From contig DNFL01000261.1 in assembly GCA_003486945.1 (NCBI GenBank), forward strand, positions 1-5,440: DNA of 5,440 nt. Reading direction: 5' to 3'. Shown here in pieces: positions 4,544-5,440 of the stretch. Position numbers and translations under genes: made by a program. The stretch is from Hyphomonas sp. Lineage in GTDB: Bacteria; Pseudomonadota; Alphaproteobacteria; Caulobacterales; Hyphomonadaceae. Positions within the stretch are counted from its first letter, which is position 1. Every line of letters starts with the position of its first letter. The notes under the pieces are model-generated. The model was not told the origin of the DNA, did not search any database, and worked only from the letters and a program-made list of their open reading frames with translations.

Positions 4544-5440
4544 ATGGCCCGCCTGATCGATTCCGGTCCCGGATGCCCGACCCCCACCCCGCTGCGCGGC
4601 CCCTCGGCCGCCGAAGCGCGCGGCCTGGCCTATGACGACGCCGTCAAAGCCGAGACCGACGCCCTCTATCCCCTCGTCGCGGATTTTATCACCCCGATGG
4701 AATGGCCCGCCATCGCGCCCCTCGTCGCCGGGATCAATCGGCTGAAGCGCGAGAAGGATGCCGTCATCCTCGCCCACAATTACATGACGCCGGATATTTT
4801 CCGCCTCATCGGCGACTTCCGCGGTGACAGCCTGCAGCTCGCCCGCGAGGCCTCGAAGGTCTCGCAGAAAGTCATCGTCCAGGCCGGCGTCCACTTCATG
4901 GCCGAGACGTCCAAGATCCTCGCGCCGGAAAAAACCGTGCTGATCCCTTCGCTCGAGGCCGGCTGTTCGCTCGCCGCCTCAATCACCGGCGCCGATGTGC
5001 GCCTGATCAAGGCGAAGTTCCCGAACTATCCGATCGTCACCTATGTGAACTGCACGGCCGAGGTGAAGGCCGAGTGCCACATCACCTGCACCAGCTCCAA
5101 CGCCGCGCAGGTGGTCGAGGCGATTGCGAAGGAATGGAATTCCGACACGGTCATCCTCGTGCCGGACCAGTACCTGGCGAAAAACGTGGCCGCCCAGACC
5201 GGCATCCGCATCCTCACCTGGCCGGGCGCCTGCGAGGTGCACGAACAATTCTCCGCCGAAGATGTGAAAGCCCTGCGCGAGGCGCACCCCGGCGTCATCA
5301 TCCTCGCCCACCCGGAATGCCCGCCGGACGTGCTGCAGGAAGCCGACTTTGCCGGCTCCACCTCCGCGCTTGCCGCCTATGTGTCCGAGAACCGCCCGAA
5401 CAAGGTCGTGCTCCTCACCGAATGCTCGATGAGCGACAAC
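4544..5440 (+). CDS. nadA: Quinolinate synthase A (NadA), 3' partial
   Basis: Condenses iminoaspartate (from NadB) with dihydroxyacetone phosphate to quinolinate in de novo NAD synthesis; a cytosolic [4Fe-4S] enzyme. 299 codons are present before the window ends, and the C-terminus is missing. The three expected cluster cysteines can be placed: Cys141 (EAGCSLA), Cys230 (WPGACEVHEQF) and Cys294 (LLTECSMSDN). Other family motifs are AHNYMTPDIF (77-86), GDSLQLA (94-100), YVNCTAEVKAE (167-177), CTSSNA (182-187), VPDQYLAKN (206-214) and AHPECPPDV (255-263). There are additional cysteines at 170, 178 and 182 (YVNC, ECHITC). An N-terminal extension of about 50 residues before the conserved core contains Cys11. 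The start is fixed by a strong GAGGAGG (4532-4538), 5 nt before ATG. Upstream lie a promoter and a palindrome over its -10, suggesting NAD-responsive repression; nadB and nadC may follow outside the window. Confidence 0.97.
   Translation, partial: MARLIDSGPGCPTPTPLRGPSAAEARGLAYDDAVKAETDALYPLVADFITPMEWPAIAPLVAGINRLKREKDAVILAHNYMTPDIFRLIGDFRGDSLQLAREASKVSQKVIVQAGVHFMAETSKILAPEKTVLIPSLEAGCSLAASITGADVRLIKAKFPNYPIVTYVNCTAEVKAECHITCTSSNAAQVVEAIAKEWNSDTVILVPDQYLAKNVAAQTGIRILTWPGACEVHEQFSAEDVKALREAHPGVIILAHPECPPDVLQEADFAGSTSALAAYVSENRPNKVVLLTECSMSDN

Noticed and set aside
4487..4894. A 135-codon minus-strand frame antisense to the start of nadA
   Set aside because: Asp/Gly/Arg-rich antisense composition, and it runs across the nadA promoter and start; nadA motifs are unambiguous.

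Overview
The window is a high-GC chromosomal segment that reads as alphaproteobacterial. The TetR has the YHHGDL...HAAPAHHF signature common there, the NadA has the Cys-rich YVNC...ECHITC form, and codon use is strongly G/C-ending throughout. A marine or stalked lineage such as Hyphomonadaceae is my best guess, but nothing here proves it. I see no mobile element, tRNA, rRNA or CRISPR array.

Layout. (1) 1-1029 (+): the C-terminal ~80% of an M20D-type metal amidohydrolase, whose N-terminus lies outside the window. (2) 1039-2142 (-): a short cytochrome P450 that meets the hydrolase tail-to-tail across 9 bp. It has intact ExxR and heme-Cys motifs but an atypical oxygen-activating I-helix. (3) 2143-2317: a 175-bp gap holding two strong inverted repeats. 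One forms a nested hairpin in the P450 leader and overlaps its ribosome binding site. (4) 2318-3157 and 3159-3596 (-): a tightly coupled two-gene membrane cassette, an ABA4-like (DUF4281) four-helix protein followed after one base by a seven-helix protein of unknown function. (5) 3597-3698: a compact divergent control region with back-to-back TTGACA -35 boxes and two near-identical 18-bp repeats spaced 32 bp (about three helical turns). (6) 3699-4313 (+): a TetR repressor with a WHG-type C-terminal domain, probably autoregulated and controlling the membrane cassette. (7) 4314-4543: a 230-bp intergenic region with a hairpin, a promoter and a 21-bp palindrome over the -10 box of nadA. (8) 4544-5440 (+): nadA, quinolinate synthase, cut by the window end.

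How the genes fit together. The TetR gene, the ABA4-like gene and the seven-helix gene form one regulatory unit. The P450 lies downstream on the same strand and could be part of the same response, but its own structured leader suggests separate control. nadA is an unrelated core biosynthetic gene, likely the first of a nad operon, with its own candidate NAD-responsive operator. The least described part of the window is the TetR / ABA4-like / seven-helix unit with the adjacent P450.
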